Shown in pieces: positions 16,001 through 23,194 of a stretch of 23,194 nucleotides of DNA (the first letter of the stretch is position 1; each line of letters starts with the position of its first letter). Where the stretch lies: positions 1-23,194 of IMG/VR virus record IMGVR_UViG_3300006793_000295; one strand, given 5' to 3'. The DNA comes from a virus. The notes below the pieces were generated by a model. The model was not told the DNA's origin, did not search any database, and saw only the letters and a list, made by a program, of their open reading frames with translations. Made by a program: the position numbers and the translations under genes.

Positions 16001-18219
16001 TCTGGTGTTACTCCTGGTTCAGAATATAAACCATCTGCAAGTACAACACCAGTTGGTGCTGTTTGGCCTGAATATTGATTGGCAGAGTATTCCGATGAAA
16101 ACAGTTGTCCACCTGCAGCTACAACATCAGCTAAAGTTGCAGTACCACCGTTATTCGCCGGATTTATAGCATTTTGCCACGCCTCACCTTCTTCATAAAT
16201 ATCATTACAGTAATTTTCTTCAATAGATCCAGACTCTCCTTCTTGAGAATATCTAAGATATAACGGCCATGCGTTACCACTTGAAACCGTACAATTTAAA
16301 ATCTCTAAAATAGTACCATCGTTAGCTAATCTAACAGCCTTTACTGTTTGGTATGTAGTTTCTTCTAAAGAAATCCACGTATTACTAGCAGAAGAAGGAG
16401 TTACCGGAGAAGTTAAACCAAAATCTTCATATAGTTTCGCGCCAATAGCTAGGCTTGATAAAAATGTCGAGCCATCACCTGTGCTATAATAACGGAGATC
16501 AGAGCCAGTCGATCTTGTTAATCCACACGCTACTGTTTCAGAGTTTGAAAATGAAGAATAGTTAACACCTCTATATGCAACTTCTACAGTATCAAAATTA
16601 TATACAATAATATCTTGATCAATACCATCACCAACTGTTAGTGTTGCGATAACAGTACCTGTAGCATCTCCTGTTATAGATAAAGTACCTGTTTGTTGAT
16701 TAAAATTACCAGCTGCATTTTGATCAGTCCCTGCAAGAGCAAGAGTGTATGTTAATGTTTGAGATACATCCGGGTCAGAAGCAGTTATTCCAGTGACATT
16801 AAATTGTACCCCTGCTGTAATTTCCTGAGAAGTTGATGGTGGAGTAACATTCCATGTTGGTGCAATGTTTCCAGGCGCAGTATGTCTAAATTCAATATTA
16901 TGTGAATCAGACTCATTGTCGGAGTCAGTTACTCTAAAGTAAATAGTATCTATTAAAGGTGGATCACCAGGATTACGTGTAGACTGCGCATTTGTCGTGT
17001 ATATCCAACCAGTTGCATCAGAACCTGAAAGGACACCATAATTTAATGTTGCATTTACCCCTGCCTCATTTGCTAGAACATTACCATTAAGATCAAGCCA
17101 TTCTAATACACATGTTGCAATATCTTCATCAGTAAAAGATCTTGTAAAAGTAAGTACACTCCCAGCACCAGTTGCCTGTGTAGTTAATTGACTTGGTAAA
17201 CCCTGAACAAACTCCGGGGGTAGATTACTAGGCGGGTCTATCGATACTGTAATTGTAGCAGTATTAGTTTGAGTACTAAATTGATCTTCTGCTTTAAAGA
17301 CAAATGTAGTAGACGATGGAGCACCAGTATTATCTGGGTAATATCTAATAGTAGGAGCTGAATTAGCAATAACATGCGGATAATTTGCAATTTGAGTTGC
17401 CGGAGCATCAGGGTCTATTAAATACCCATTATTAGGACCACTTACAATAGTCCATGTCATTGGATCGTTTTCATTGTCGTCTGCTAATGAAGGATCTGAC
17501 AGGTCTATATTAACAAAATCGTTATTATTGTTTTGAGTTACACTAAACGAACCGTTACCTAATGTAGGTGGCTGGTTAGTTACGCTCGAATCAATAATAG
17601 TTAGAGTTTCAGTCGTCCCGTCATCTAAAGTAAAAATAATATCTTGATTGCCTTCAGTAGTTGTATCATTATCAATAACAAACGTTAAAGTCTGTGTAGT
17701 TAACGATGAAAAATCTAAAACTTGTGAAGTGTTTCCTGCACCAAAAGGCCATGTTGTAAAATCTGACTCGTCTGCAGCTCCTGTAGCTGTAAGAGTTTCA
17801 TTTTGCCCAGCTTGATCTACTGTAACTACAACGTTAAATGTAGAACCCTCATTAATAGAACTAATAGTAGCACCATTTCCATCTTGTATAGAAATTGTAT
17901 AAGTATAAACTGGCGCAGTTGTTGTGGTTGTGGTTGCCGGAGCACCTACAACACCGTTTGCAGCAACTTGTACTACATGTCCAACAGATGATACTTCATA
18001 ATAGTAATAATTATCACCTCCATTAAGAATACCAACAAAAGCGGGGTCAAGATACAATATGTCACCAGCCTCTAGTGATAAAGATACGCCATTTGCATTT
18101 TCATTAAAATGAACTGTTTGTATATTTACACCACCTCCTGATACTGCTGCTGGTCCATTTGTCCATGCATCTTGCTCAGAGGCCCATGATGTTACTGTAA
18201 AATTGGTAATTTGTGCCAT
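10021..18219 (-). CDS. Giant modular tail/fibre protein (2732 aa) with Calx-beta and cadherin-like domains
   Basis: This is the largest gene in the window, 8.2 kb. The N-terminal part is a chain of adhesion-type beta domains. After a first module (1-95) and a Thr linker (96-101) come a Calx-beta-like domain (about 104-212, with NEGSTFNVVVTVD and TLTFVIDNDTTTEG) and three cadherin/Ig-like repeats, opening NQPPT (215), NLPPE (332) and NIAPT (451). Residues about 550-760 hold Tyr-rich modules resembling the first one. The remaining 1900 residues are beta-rich with no recognised domain, including a Cys-containing stretch near 900-1100 and a basic C-terminal end, YSYKIRPMIKIKS. Calx-beta and cadherin-like repeats usually mediate calcium-dependent surface binding, so host adsorption is a fair inference. 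The long unknown part may be the baseplate-proximal body. It follows the 1242-residue gene after a 75-base gap with a hairpin. Confidence 0.8.
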   Translation of the reverse strand: MAQITNFTVTSWASEQDAWTNGPAAVSGGGVNIQTVHFNENANGVSLSLEAGDILYLDPAFVGILNGGDNYYYYEVSSVGHVVQVAANGVVGAPATTTTTTAPVYTYTISIQDGNGATISSINEGSTFNVVVTVDQAGQNETLTATGAADESDFTTWPFGAGNTSQVLDFSSLTTQTLTFVIDNDTTTEGNQDIIFTLDDGTTETLTIIDSSVTNQPPTLGNGSFSVTQNNNNDFVNIDLSDPSLADDNENDPMTWTIVSGPNNGYLIDPDAPATQIANYPHVIANSAPTIRYYPDNTGAPSSTTFVFKAEDQFSTQTNTATITVSIDPPSNLPPEFVQGLPSQLTTQATGAGSVLTFTRSFTDEDIATCVLEWLDLNGNVLANEAGVNATLNYGVLSGSDATGWIYTTNAQSTRNPGDPPLIDTIYFRVTDSDNESDSHNIEFRHTAPGNIAPTWNVTPPSTSQEITAGVQFNVTGITASDPDVSQTLTYTLALAGTDQNAAGNFNQQTGTLSITGDATGTVIATLTVGDGIDQDIIVYNFDTVEVAYRGVNYSSFSNSETVACGLTRSTGSDLRYYSTGDGSTFLSSLAIGAKLYEDFGLTSPVTPSSASNTWISLEETTYQTVKAVRLANDGTILEILNCTVSSGNAWPLYLRYSQEGESGSIEENYCNDIYEEGEAWQNAINPANNGGTATLADVVAAGGQLFSSEYSANQYSGQTAPTGVVLADGLYSEPGVTPDGFYYYYNASQWQSSNGNTLFECPPPIVYGTKNISVYFYTPNPTDIGDVCNANIGPTWADSIGNFTQITLYYRQDVNDNNNWNLLDLAKNQVQVFLSQAAADSQNYTLLSSSAILLDGITGGFVIWDNNEYTGYDGSYAWYAVSDDFNSGTQDNILELADVDSVLGICGDGITGADLDYIRPPLFDALQVQVGNSTGSRTSVYYAFYACNAKLDPGMPGGNSYYPMYIVDGMVDVAQMSDSGISYINDFVKQISNRGVDVANPEERAQIKVGGECLTYISYIVATNIEDAVAQMQSQIEQVESNISFQHGGLAIPVRPVSINAIDLGLGSQAEVSWRNFTNLERDRICYECSIQVNGTQHAWANYVFPAMDNNLVLDRTIPNFNLEENYTLDNVSKPLLRTNPKLTTNAKIVANISDEIFLESIDATKDLASVEYKRWALNPNGDYSQDLYKFYKSSSTPADVMYAVRSDYSDFTVQDSFSKQIEEVYHYGTTYNYSKLHDEDFRMFAPIWLDKDIPKKFVVFRVNDPVGEIDFDVNSNLQNIQDILKNSEIIKTFDLTNDSSLGKYIRGHVNSESFPKTPVQFNFERREKSNFKGIDLGKGGFATKGEYLYKDFVRADSPLIAQNAMITDGFERNKLACANLLNLEFLFNDNDASDYTINRYFGLYVNDIDSGYGNISSADNGNIIFKNLNSYINESPESVIPAFKQISGTPTLGYLNISDEFYKISSKAKYDVNKLNVIVEDGKNQIPSEVKTAPNGNSVDIVKDDKPGFDFVKFSVVDTPAINDKFIVFESRESVYSLKFLRHIPNEAWKLNINNGGTLIQEDILTQGSIYSTFQVIENALGAFDNIKVEFDGDKTIFIQEVNATLGDLDVYIWAPVPSAVSSIIKVTQMQSSVNLDNSTFFASSANPVDPSYLAPGEFIGNSFSAAGSTLDIANAIVACINSSPINFDAVLQEGTSDFYIKNRVSGYKLLQSGILVPTGNSIAFLSIENRDIKTVNNPHGVLKLSDAVLDNNFVHYMKGGNSSGKSVLVTQDSVADIVVGDMIPTTSIGVYNEVIDIVDDIENTGSIYRKLILDKKNSLESGEHKVYAENVARLGLLSAYDIHDMNFDFYDIDNSELKELELETPANINYEPERSASNSLTVFSSDYDIADPYSYFSGISATLGEETLDEYNEIKLFSEYDRLQENSLKEFAVDSRVVPNINKWVLKDSLTVREQPYYLNSNEAFGRTNFSPDFDAVGRDRLGMTHEWFYMDNLPKYITNDKLNSTFSYVNFVDGFELKPSHFKSTSYNYFNKFMVTDGFEVKDQYDIKSFIKTNLQKKYSLVSGGNNVSFADTIFKGIKVGFKNRKEFENNKSNEFVKTSEFNGYKFSTLLLVRGGGNTNDIEYEVIQNKKFKFVIFLITVSIDDLWIDGALNRKLLYEMNHSFVWNNETRSFKYSDVKLSGAINLNDINFNDPNADDYRVAFGINHVNGSKPQFLDQINSDDDDNFGDIEITVTDSSGSVTFKLGIESVDDQGQITLSGEPTDLNGNPVNVSNIAGYIQNSAEYVYKQGGKNAFTSILDQLAIGSVAQLLELNDGSITYTTIEEDGTSLNNRFELEFENGVEIIKDANLVTVPDQDKPKTFKLKQGTIGFNLYGSDTYYPFLVRHNGNYTVDTRPVVTFTDTYSHFKTNTLQTTTNAFELNIEEPMYKHSLTSAEEIKLARDYYKKYNRCGTSFNLGFIQDNTHDSHWGIIKNHFYRKVNESNASGVTKLSTSTDKLPLYPLIGEVAIDKKDVNVFKSSWDKNYYTRSLSGGVTEDVPGTFETKEERSYLGSTIMKVKDSYNILQFSSKQVFSQEEQDSILANDNNTTDVVIFEDKKYVYIDFYISTTLNRLLSEDGVLNSINKFVNPVDSAGDKTTTVDDAILYVENNLANAFNLNMIKIYTSRIKGKYSEILSTENIESLDDAGFANDTNFTFKAHEQKPLNFRLIYNKRLGYSYKIRPMIKIKS

Positions 18220-18233
18220 TTAGTTTTAAATCT

Positions 18234-18263
18234 TATTATAGAGATATTTCCGTCTCTATTATA
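18234..18263 (-). promoter_or_regulatory. Hairpin upstream of the giant gene
   Basis: In the 75-base gap between two structural genes, arms TATTATAGAGA (18234-18244) and TCTCTATTATA (18253-18263) pair over 11 positions with one mismatch around an 8-base loop. The structure ends 15 bases before the ATG of the giant gene. On the transcribed (minus) strand it is followed by AAGATTTAAAAC, not a U-tract, so it is a weak terminator candidate. It may instead be an RNA-processing, mRNA-stability or translation-control hairpin. TATATAATA beside it on the minus strand faintly resembles a T4 late promoter box (TATAAATA). Confidence 0.4.
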
Positions 18264-18294
18264 TATCAAGATTATTATCTAACTAAATGAAGGA

Positions 18295-21200
18295 TTATTG
18301 CAGAATGTTTCTACCGTTTTGAACTTGATACCATGTAGAGATTGGGTTACTTGGACCTGAGTCTCTTGTAATTCTCGCAGCTCTAATCGAGTTTAAGTTT
18401 TTACCTTTAGGACTATATTTAGCAAACACTTCTAAGTCAAAAGAAAACTGTTCACCATATTTATCGAAAATGTCAAAACCTATTTTCTTAGTATAAGTTA
18501 AATTGTTGTAGGCTAATCTAGCAAATCCTCCAATTCTACCAGTATCTATATCTGGGTTATTACCAAAATAATCTGTCATTCTATATTGGAATACAACCTC
18601 AACAGAAACTGCGTTAGATTCATTATCTTTTTTAGGGTTTATTTCTTTTTTACTTCTTCTAGTATCGCCTCCAACTTTTAAAGCCTCCATATTAATTGGA
18701 TTCATATATAAGAACGCCCCACAAGATCTACCACCTAATAAGTATTGGTCGTTTTCTTCGAAAGACATTTTAATAGGTCTTCCTAAATCTTCCGGCGTGC
18801 TGGAGTTTGCCCATAAATCTTGGTGTTTTAAACCTTTACCGGTATGGAATGCTGTTTGTTGTTTATTTCCAATTGAAGCACTATTTAATAAACGGTTATA
18901 CCCAAAGAAACTAAATAATGTAGCACCTGTAGCTTGTGTTGCTGTTTTAGGCATTGAAAAAATCATTGATTTTTTAACAGCGTCTATATCTATAGACCCA
19001 GCATCATTAGCATCTTCCCAAACATTCTCTAATAATGGATGGTCTTTATGTAAATATAAACCTCTATTATATGGGTAAAGTCCTATTGTTGAAATAGAAG
19101 TAACCCCTACTTTAGAAGGATCGAAAGACTCATTAACTCCATAAGCGCTTGTACCTTGACCTGCTACGAAATCACCATTCCATATAAAATCTTGAGTTGA
19201 ATTTCCTTGTGCTAATGTAGAAGCATAGCTTAAACCATGTTCGTAATCTGTAATATCAAATGGAGTTGTTACAGTTTCAAGCGGCTCAACAATATAGTGT
19301 GCGTTTTGGTTTGCAATATCCATAAATCTACTATAGATAAACTGACCTCTTCTTTGTGCTGATTGATATGGAGCATCTCCAGTCTTTTCAGTTTGAGCAG
19401 TATCTACATTTTGATATTGAATAGGAGCTAAATCATATTTACCCTCTGTTAAATAGTAACTATCGTTTTCTATTTTCTTATCAGGGCTTTCTCCACCTGC
19501 ATCGTTTATATCTATTCCAAAGAAGTTAGTAGCTTCAGTTGATGCCGAAGCAGAAGATCTATATGCTGGTTTATTTCTATCACCAACCAATCTAGAAACT
19601 AATTCTAGTTTAGAAGCTTTACTATTTTCTAACTGTAGTCTAAATGTCTTATTAACAATATGTCCTTTTCTAACACTTAAGTCTGCTACCTCGTTAACAT
19701 AATACCCGGCAAAGATTTGAACTGTTTGATCTTTAGTTACATTTGTTACCGTACCATCTTCATCAACAATTTTAACAACAAGTTCACCAACTTCAGCTTC
19801 AACAGTACCTTTAAGTCCCGCTAATTGAGCTTCTAATTCTGCAATTTTATCATATACAGAGATTGGCTTTTGTTCTTCTGTTAAAAATCCAGAAGCAATA
19901 TTTGTAGCAGTATGTGCGTAATAGCTTTCGTTAGCAGTAAATGAATCTTCAACGTGAGTGTAAATACCTTGAGCAGTTAACTCCTCGTTCATTCTTACTC
20001 TAGCTAATTCAGCTAGGTTAGCTTCAACTGTTGCTGCAATATCAGTAGTATCAATTTCAGCTTCTGGGAAAGCAACTGTCATTGACTCTGACCAATCTGA
20101 CATAATTGGATTCTGAGGATAACCTGCTTCAGAAATTGATTTAACTCTAATCTCTACAGTTTCACCTTGACTAATTGCAATATCCAATTGGTTAAAGTTA
20201 ATTTCTTGGCCATCTTCTACTCTTGATGGCTGCCATGTAAACTTTGTAGCAACTGTACCATCTGGTGCAATCGACTTAGCTCTTGGTCTTACTTTAGTTT
20301 TCTTTTCATTCCAGTTTGAGAATACTGCTGTTTTCTCTCTACCATCCTCTTTGAATTTAAGTTGAGCAGCCTCTCCTGATTTACCAGAAGTTGATAGGTA
20401 TCTATATGCAACAATAAACTGTACTACTTCTTGGTCTGCAGTATCTGCAACCTTCTTAGCACCTGGTATTGCCCAGAAACCTCTAATTCTATATTTAGGA
20501 GATGCCTTCTTAACGTTAGTATCTGCAGAAACACTTTGTATTTGATTTACGATAGAGCTAAACATTTTAGCCTCTGAAGCTCTTTCTTCTATTAAAGAGC
20601 TTAATTCTGATTTATCTTTATCTCTTTGTACTTCAGATCTGTATTTCTTAGTAGCAATTTCTCCACGCTTCTTAGAAATAGTTGAATCTAATTTCTTAAC
20701 TGCTTCATCGACTGTAATTTTATCAGCAGATAATTTTGTAATCTTACCTTTAGCGCCATTTGCACTTAAGTGAGTATTAACCTGTACAACTTTAAAGTTT
20801 TCAGAATTTAAAACCGGAGCATCCGGAGATACACCAATTGCAGCTGGAGGAACTGAATCCACCTTTAACGCATCAATCATTCTACTGAAATCAGCTACAT
20901 TATCTTTATAGAATTCAGCAAGTGTAATTTGTACACCATCCTCTTGAGTAAGAGTTAATTCATTTGTATAATAACCAACACCTGGAGACCAGTTCTCTGC
21001 TAATAGTTTAGAATCAGCATCAATAGCCTTCATAAACATTAAGACTCTCTCGTTGAATCCACATGGAATTTCAACCTGTAGATTATTATCTTCATTCTTA
21101 TAGATAGCAAGTACATTAGCTCCAATCTTAATTGGTTCATAACCCTCAATCAATCTAAGCTCAACCTGTCTAGTTGAAGAGTCCAGCTTGTCAATTACAT

Positions 21201-22023
21201 ACCTTGTGTTTTTAGAGCCACCAGCGACCATCAATTCATCACCTACGCGGATTAATTCAGTCTGGTCTAGATCTTTTGATTTATCAGAGTAAGTTAATTT
21301 ATCTAGAGTGTATAATTTAATAGCTTGTTTCTTAGTTACACCACCTTCAATAACTTCTCTTTGTGAATTTGAAATTGATAGGACATCAAACTTTCCAGTA
21401 TATTGTCCAGTTCTATATGGCATATCTCTTAATTCTTCATCAACGATATATGCAATACTATTATTTACCACATCTCTAATAGCAGTTAAATAATCTATGT
21501 TCTCCTGGTTTCTATAATTTTCATTAAACCAGTCTACTGCAGTTTGATTTGAAGAATCAAAAATAATTCTTTTTACTAAAACTCTTTCAGTGTCATTTGG
21601 AATCTGACCGCTTACATCAAAAGAAGTTTTAAGCATTGGGTTTAAAAAGTCTTCAGCAAAATAGTTTGGAGCAGTCGAGAAGTTAATCGGTCTTGCTACC
21701 GCAGTTAAATCATTTGCTGGACTCTTAAGCGCAGATGTAATAATATTTTGGAAAGTTCCATCTGGTAATTTAATTCTAGTCGTACCTTTACCTAAACCAG
21801 TTAGAGCCTTTAGATTAGTATCTAATCTTTGCAACTCTTTTTGCATAAATCCAAACCCAGGTATAGATACTATTTTAGTACCCTCGTCAGTAAGTATCTC
21901 TAATGGAATACTTTTCTGATTAGTAGTAACTGCTTCATTAATTCTTTCAAAAGTTTTTAATGAATTAGTGTTAAGCTCTAAGAGCTTTTTTAATGAGTTA
22001 GAAATAGAGTTGTTTGTGTTCAT
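18295..22023 (-). CDS. Large structural protein with coiled coil and FnIII-like region (1242 aa)
   Basis: I do not recognise a named family, but composition and place point to a tail or baseplate protein. Residues 1-80 look helical (SLKKLLELNTNSLKTFERIN, then a Leu-rich segment). Residues about 100-430 are mixed alpha/beta. About 436-500 is a strongly charged helix, probably coiled coil (TISKKRGEIATKKYRSEVQR). About 509-652 reads as fibronectin-III-like strands, with KYRIRGFWAIPG, FIVAYRYLSTSG, and EIRVKSISEAGYP followed by WSESMTVAFP. A second helical stretch (about 660-760) leads into a beta-rich C-terminal half ending TWYQVQNGRNILQ. There is no signal peptide or enzyme motif. The start is one base after the upstream stop (TAATATG), so these two genes are translationally linked, and no Shine-Dalgarno sequence is present. 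Confidence 0.7.
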   Translation of the reverse strand: MNTNNSISNSLKKLLELNTNSLKTFERINEAVTTNQKSIPLEILTDEGTKIVSIPGFGFMQKELQRLDTNLKALTGLGKGTTRIKLPDGTFQNIITSALKSPANDLTAVARPINFSTAPNYFAEDFLNPMLKTSFDVSGQIPNDTERVLVKRIIFDSSNQTAVDWFNENYRNQENIDYLTAIRDVVNNSIAYIVDEELRDMPYRTGQYTGKFDVLSISNSQREVIEGGVTKKQAIKLYTLDKLTYSDKSKDLDQTELIRVGDELMVAGGSKNTRYVIDKLDSSTRQVELRLIEGYEPIKIGANVLAIYKNEDNNLQVEIPCGFNERVLMFMKAIDADSKLLAENWSPGVGYYTNELTLTQEDGVQITLAEFYKDNVADFSRMIDALKVDSVPPAAIGVSPDAPVLNSENFKVVQVNTHLSANGAKGKITKLSADKITVDEAVKKLDSTISKKRGEIATKKYRSEVQRDKDKSELSSLIEERASEAKMFSSIVNQIQSVSADTNVKKASPKYRIRGFWAIPGAKKVADTADQEVVQFIVAYRYLSTSGKSGEAAQLKFKEDGREKTAVFSNWNEKKTKVRPRAKSIAPDGTVATKFTWQPSRVEDGQEINFNQLDIAISQGETVEIRVKSISEAGYPQNPIMSDWSESMTVAFPEAEIDTTDIAATVEANLAELARVRMNEELTAQGIYTHVEDSFTANESYYAHTATNIASGFLTEEQKPISVYDKIAELEAQLAGLKGTVEAEVGELVVKIVDEDGTVTNVTKDQTVQIFAGYYVNEVADLSVRKGHIVNKTFRLQLENSKASKLELVSRLVGDRNKPAYRSSASASTEATNFFGIDINDAGGESPDKKIENDSYYLTEGKYDLAPIQYQNVDTAQTEKTGDAPYQSAQRRGQFIYSRFMDIANQNAHYIVEPLETVTTPFDITDYEHGLSYASTLAQGNSTQDFIWNGDFVAGQGTSAYGVNESFDPSKVGVTSISTIGLYPYNRGLYLHKDHPLLENVWEDANDAGSIDIDAVKKSMIFSMPKTATQATGATLFSFFGYNRLLNSASIGNKQQTAFHTGKGLKHQDLWANSSTPEDLGRPIKMSFEENDQYLLGGRSCGAFLYMNPINMEALKVGGDTRRSKKEINPKKDNESNAVSVEVVFQYRMTDYFGNNPDIDTGRIGGFARLAYNNLTYTKKIGFDIFDKYGEQFSFDLEVFAKYSPKGKNLNSIRAARITRDSGPSNPISTWYQVQNGRNILQ

Positions 22024-22024
22024 A

Positions 22025-23194
22025 TTATCTTAAAATATCTGCTTCAAATATATAATTGGATGGGTCCATACATACAACTTCAATATAAGGAGTTGAAGTA
22101 ATCAACTGTATCGGGCTGATATTTGCAACTTCTTGATTGAATCCGGTAGATGTACTCGTCCAAATTTTTATATTATTTCCGTTAATGTCTATATTATCTA
22201 ATGCAACTCTAAAGATTTGACCCTTTGTCCATCCGTTAGTAGAATCATCAATGTATATATTTAGATTTCCATTGAACGCATTACCAGTAGTGGTTATGTT
22301 TTTTAAGCTTAACCTATTAGAAAATGGTACTAATTTAGACCATACTCCATATTGATCTGCTTCACCTGGATCGAATAGGTTACTAGTAGATAATTGATTT
22401 ACTACAGCGCTTGAATTAATATCCCATCTAAATACATCAGCAACCATATAACCATCAACAGTATTGTTTACCTTAATTTTACCAGCAATTGATTTATCAA
22501 CTGTAGTTCCCTTTCCTGCAAAAATTACATCTGTATTATATTGTAATTCTACCGGAATTGTACCATCAATCAGTTGATTAATTTTAGAGTGTGCGTTATT
22601 TACAAGATTTAGCAAAGCCGATGAATCTTGTAACTGTAATGAAGATGCTGTAAAGTCATCTTCTATTTCTTTTATTCTAGCTTCTAATTCTGCAGCTTTT
22701 GCAGTACCTAGAATTATATTCTCTAGACTATCTAATCTCTCTGTAACTTTTGCATATCTATTATTAGTCTGTAATAATAAATCTGTTGCATTTTCTAAAG
22801 CTGTAGTCGTGTCCATAAAAAGGTCCATCGAGAAAGTAGTAAAGTCATTTACACTTGTCTCAACCCCTACATTATCTAGAGATGAATTAAATTTAAGATT
22901 TAACTTTAATGAGTATGCGTTACCGTTTAGACCAGTAACCTCATTTGGCTTAAATTTAATTTGTTCGTGAATTTTAGTACCAGGTCCATAAGTATCTAAA
23001 ATATCATCTAAGATTAAGATACCATATAGGTTGGTAGATCTGTTTGCTGGAACTGACTGACTATATAAATCGTAGTAAACTAAAACGGCATTAAATCTAA
23101 ATTGTTGGCCAGTCTTTGCAAAGTCTAATAGAGACTTTACATCCGGGTTATTTTGAATTCCTGCATAAGATAATGTGTCCCAATCAATACCTAC
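22025..23194 (-). CDS. Structural protein, N-terminus cut by the window edge (389 aa visible)
   Basis: The frame is open from the stop at 22025-22027 to the right edge. I translated it by hand above the methionine at 22828 and found no stop, with sequence such as FRFNAVLVYYDLYSQSVPA and EQIKFKPNEVTGLNG. That methionine (SMDLFMDTTT) is therefore probably internal. Visible residues 1-120 are mixed beta sequence. About 125-205 is a coiled coil (RYAKVTERLDSLENII, then ELEARIKEIEDD). About 206-389 is beta-rich with aromatic and Asn/Thr content, including a GYMVADVFRWDIN strand pair, ending YIFEADILR. The arrangement, a globular head, a coiled coil and a beta C-terminus, is common for phage fibre or baseplate proteins. 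It is translationally linked to the next gene by a one-base gap. The specific role is unknown. Confidence 0.7.
   Translation of the reverse strand, partial: VGIDWDTLSYAGIQNNPDVKSLLDFAKTGQQFRFNAVLVYYDLYSQSVPANRSTNLYGILILDDILDTYGPGTKIHEQIKFKPNEVTGLNGNAYSLKLNLKFNSSLDNVGVETSVNDFTTFSMDLFMDTTTALENATDLLLQTNNRYAKVTERLDSLENIILGTAKAAELEARIKEIEDDFTASSLQLQDSSALLNLVNNAHSKINQLIDGTIPVELQYNTDVIFAGKGTTVDKSIAGKIKVNNTVDGYMVADVFRWDINSSAVVNQLSTSNLFDPGEADQYGVWSKLVPFSNRLSLKNITTTGNAFNGNLNIYIDDSTNGWTKGQIFRVALDNIDINGNNIKIWTSTSTGFNQEVANISPIQLITSTPYIEVVCMDPSNYIFEADILR

Noticed and set aside
15909-16169. Plus-strand frame of 86 residues within the giant gene
   Set aside because: His/Gln/Leu-rich low-complexity translation typical of antisense to Thr/Asn/Tyr-rich coding sequence; no upstream signals.
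22025-22828. A complete 267-residue gene starting at the methionine at 22828
   Set aside because: The same frame continues without a stop to the right edge and encodes plausible protein, so the methionine is probably internal and the gene is cut by the window.

Overview
The window looks like a piece of a large tailed-phage genome of the T4 superfamily (myovirus type), AT-rich, most likely infecting a member of the Bacteroidota such as a marine flavobacterium. The T4 assignment rests on a gp32-type single-stranded-DNA-binding protein, a gp61-type primase with a zinc finger and TOPRIM motif, and a probable tail-tube-fold protein. The host guess is inference. It rests on low GC, start codons preceded by A/T-rich leaders without Shine-Dalgarno sequences, and structural proteins built from Calx-beta/cadherin-like and Thr-linker modules.

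Layout. Nearly everything is on the minus strand, so transcription runs from the right edge leftwards. From right to left: a structural protein cut by the right edge (22025-23194); a 1242-residue structural protein (18295-22023); a 2732-residue giant tail/fibre protein (10021-18219); a collagen-like fibre protein ending in a Hint (hedgehog/intein) domain (7339-10017); a membrane-anchored coiled-coil protein with a beta-rich C-terminus (6526-7332); a 690-residue structural protein (4450-6522); a tail-tube-like protein (3899-4450); a small protein with a T4 capsid-targeting-like N-terminus (3507-3884); and a RuvC-like nuclease (2834-3532). These genes are separated by 0-15 bases or overlap, except for a 75-base gap holding a hairpin before the giant gene. 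A two-gene plus-strand island follows (2212-2704), facing the RuvC gene across a 129-base spacer with a nested stem structure. Beyond it the minus strand resumes with a 73-residue unknown, gp32 (837-1760) and primase (1-853, cut by the left edge).

How the genes fit together. The right-hand 19 kb is a virion-building block, mostly tail, baseplate and fibre parts. The left-hand 3.5 kb is DNA replication and recombination (primase, SSB, junction nuclease) plus small unknowns. No stretch over 300 bases lacks a gene; the longest gaps are 2072-2211 and 2705-2833. I saw no tRNA, rRNA, CRISPR array or insertion sequence.

The most unusual item is the fibre protein that carries a collagen-like N-terminus and a complete-looking Hint autoprocessing domain at its extreme C-terminus, with no usable +1 nucleophile. 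That points to self-cleavage or ligation at the fibre tip rather than splicing.
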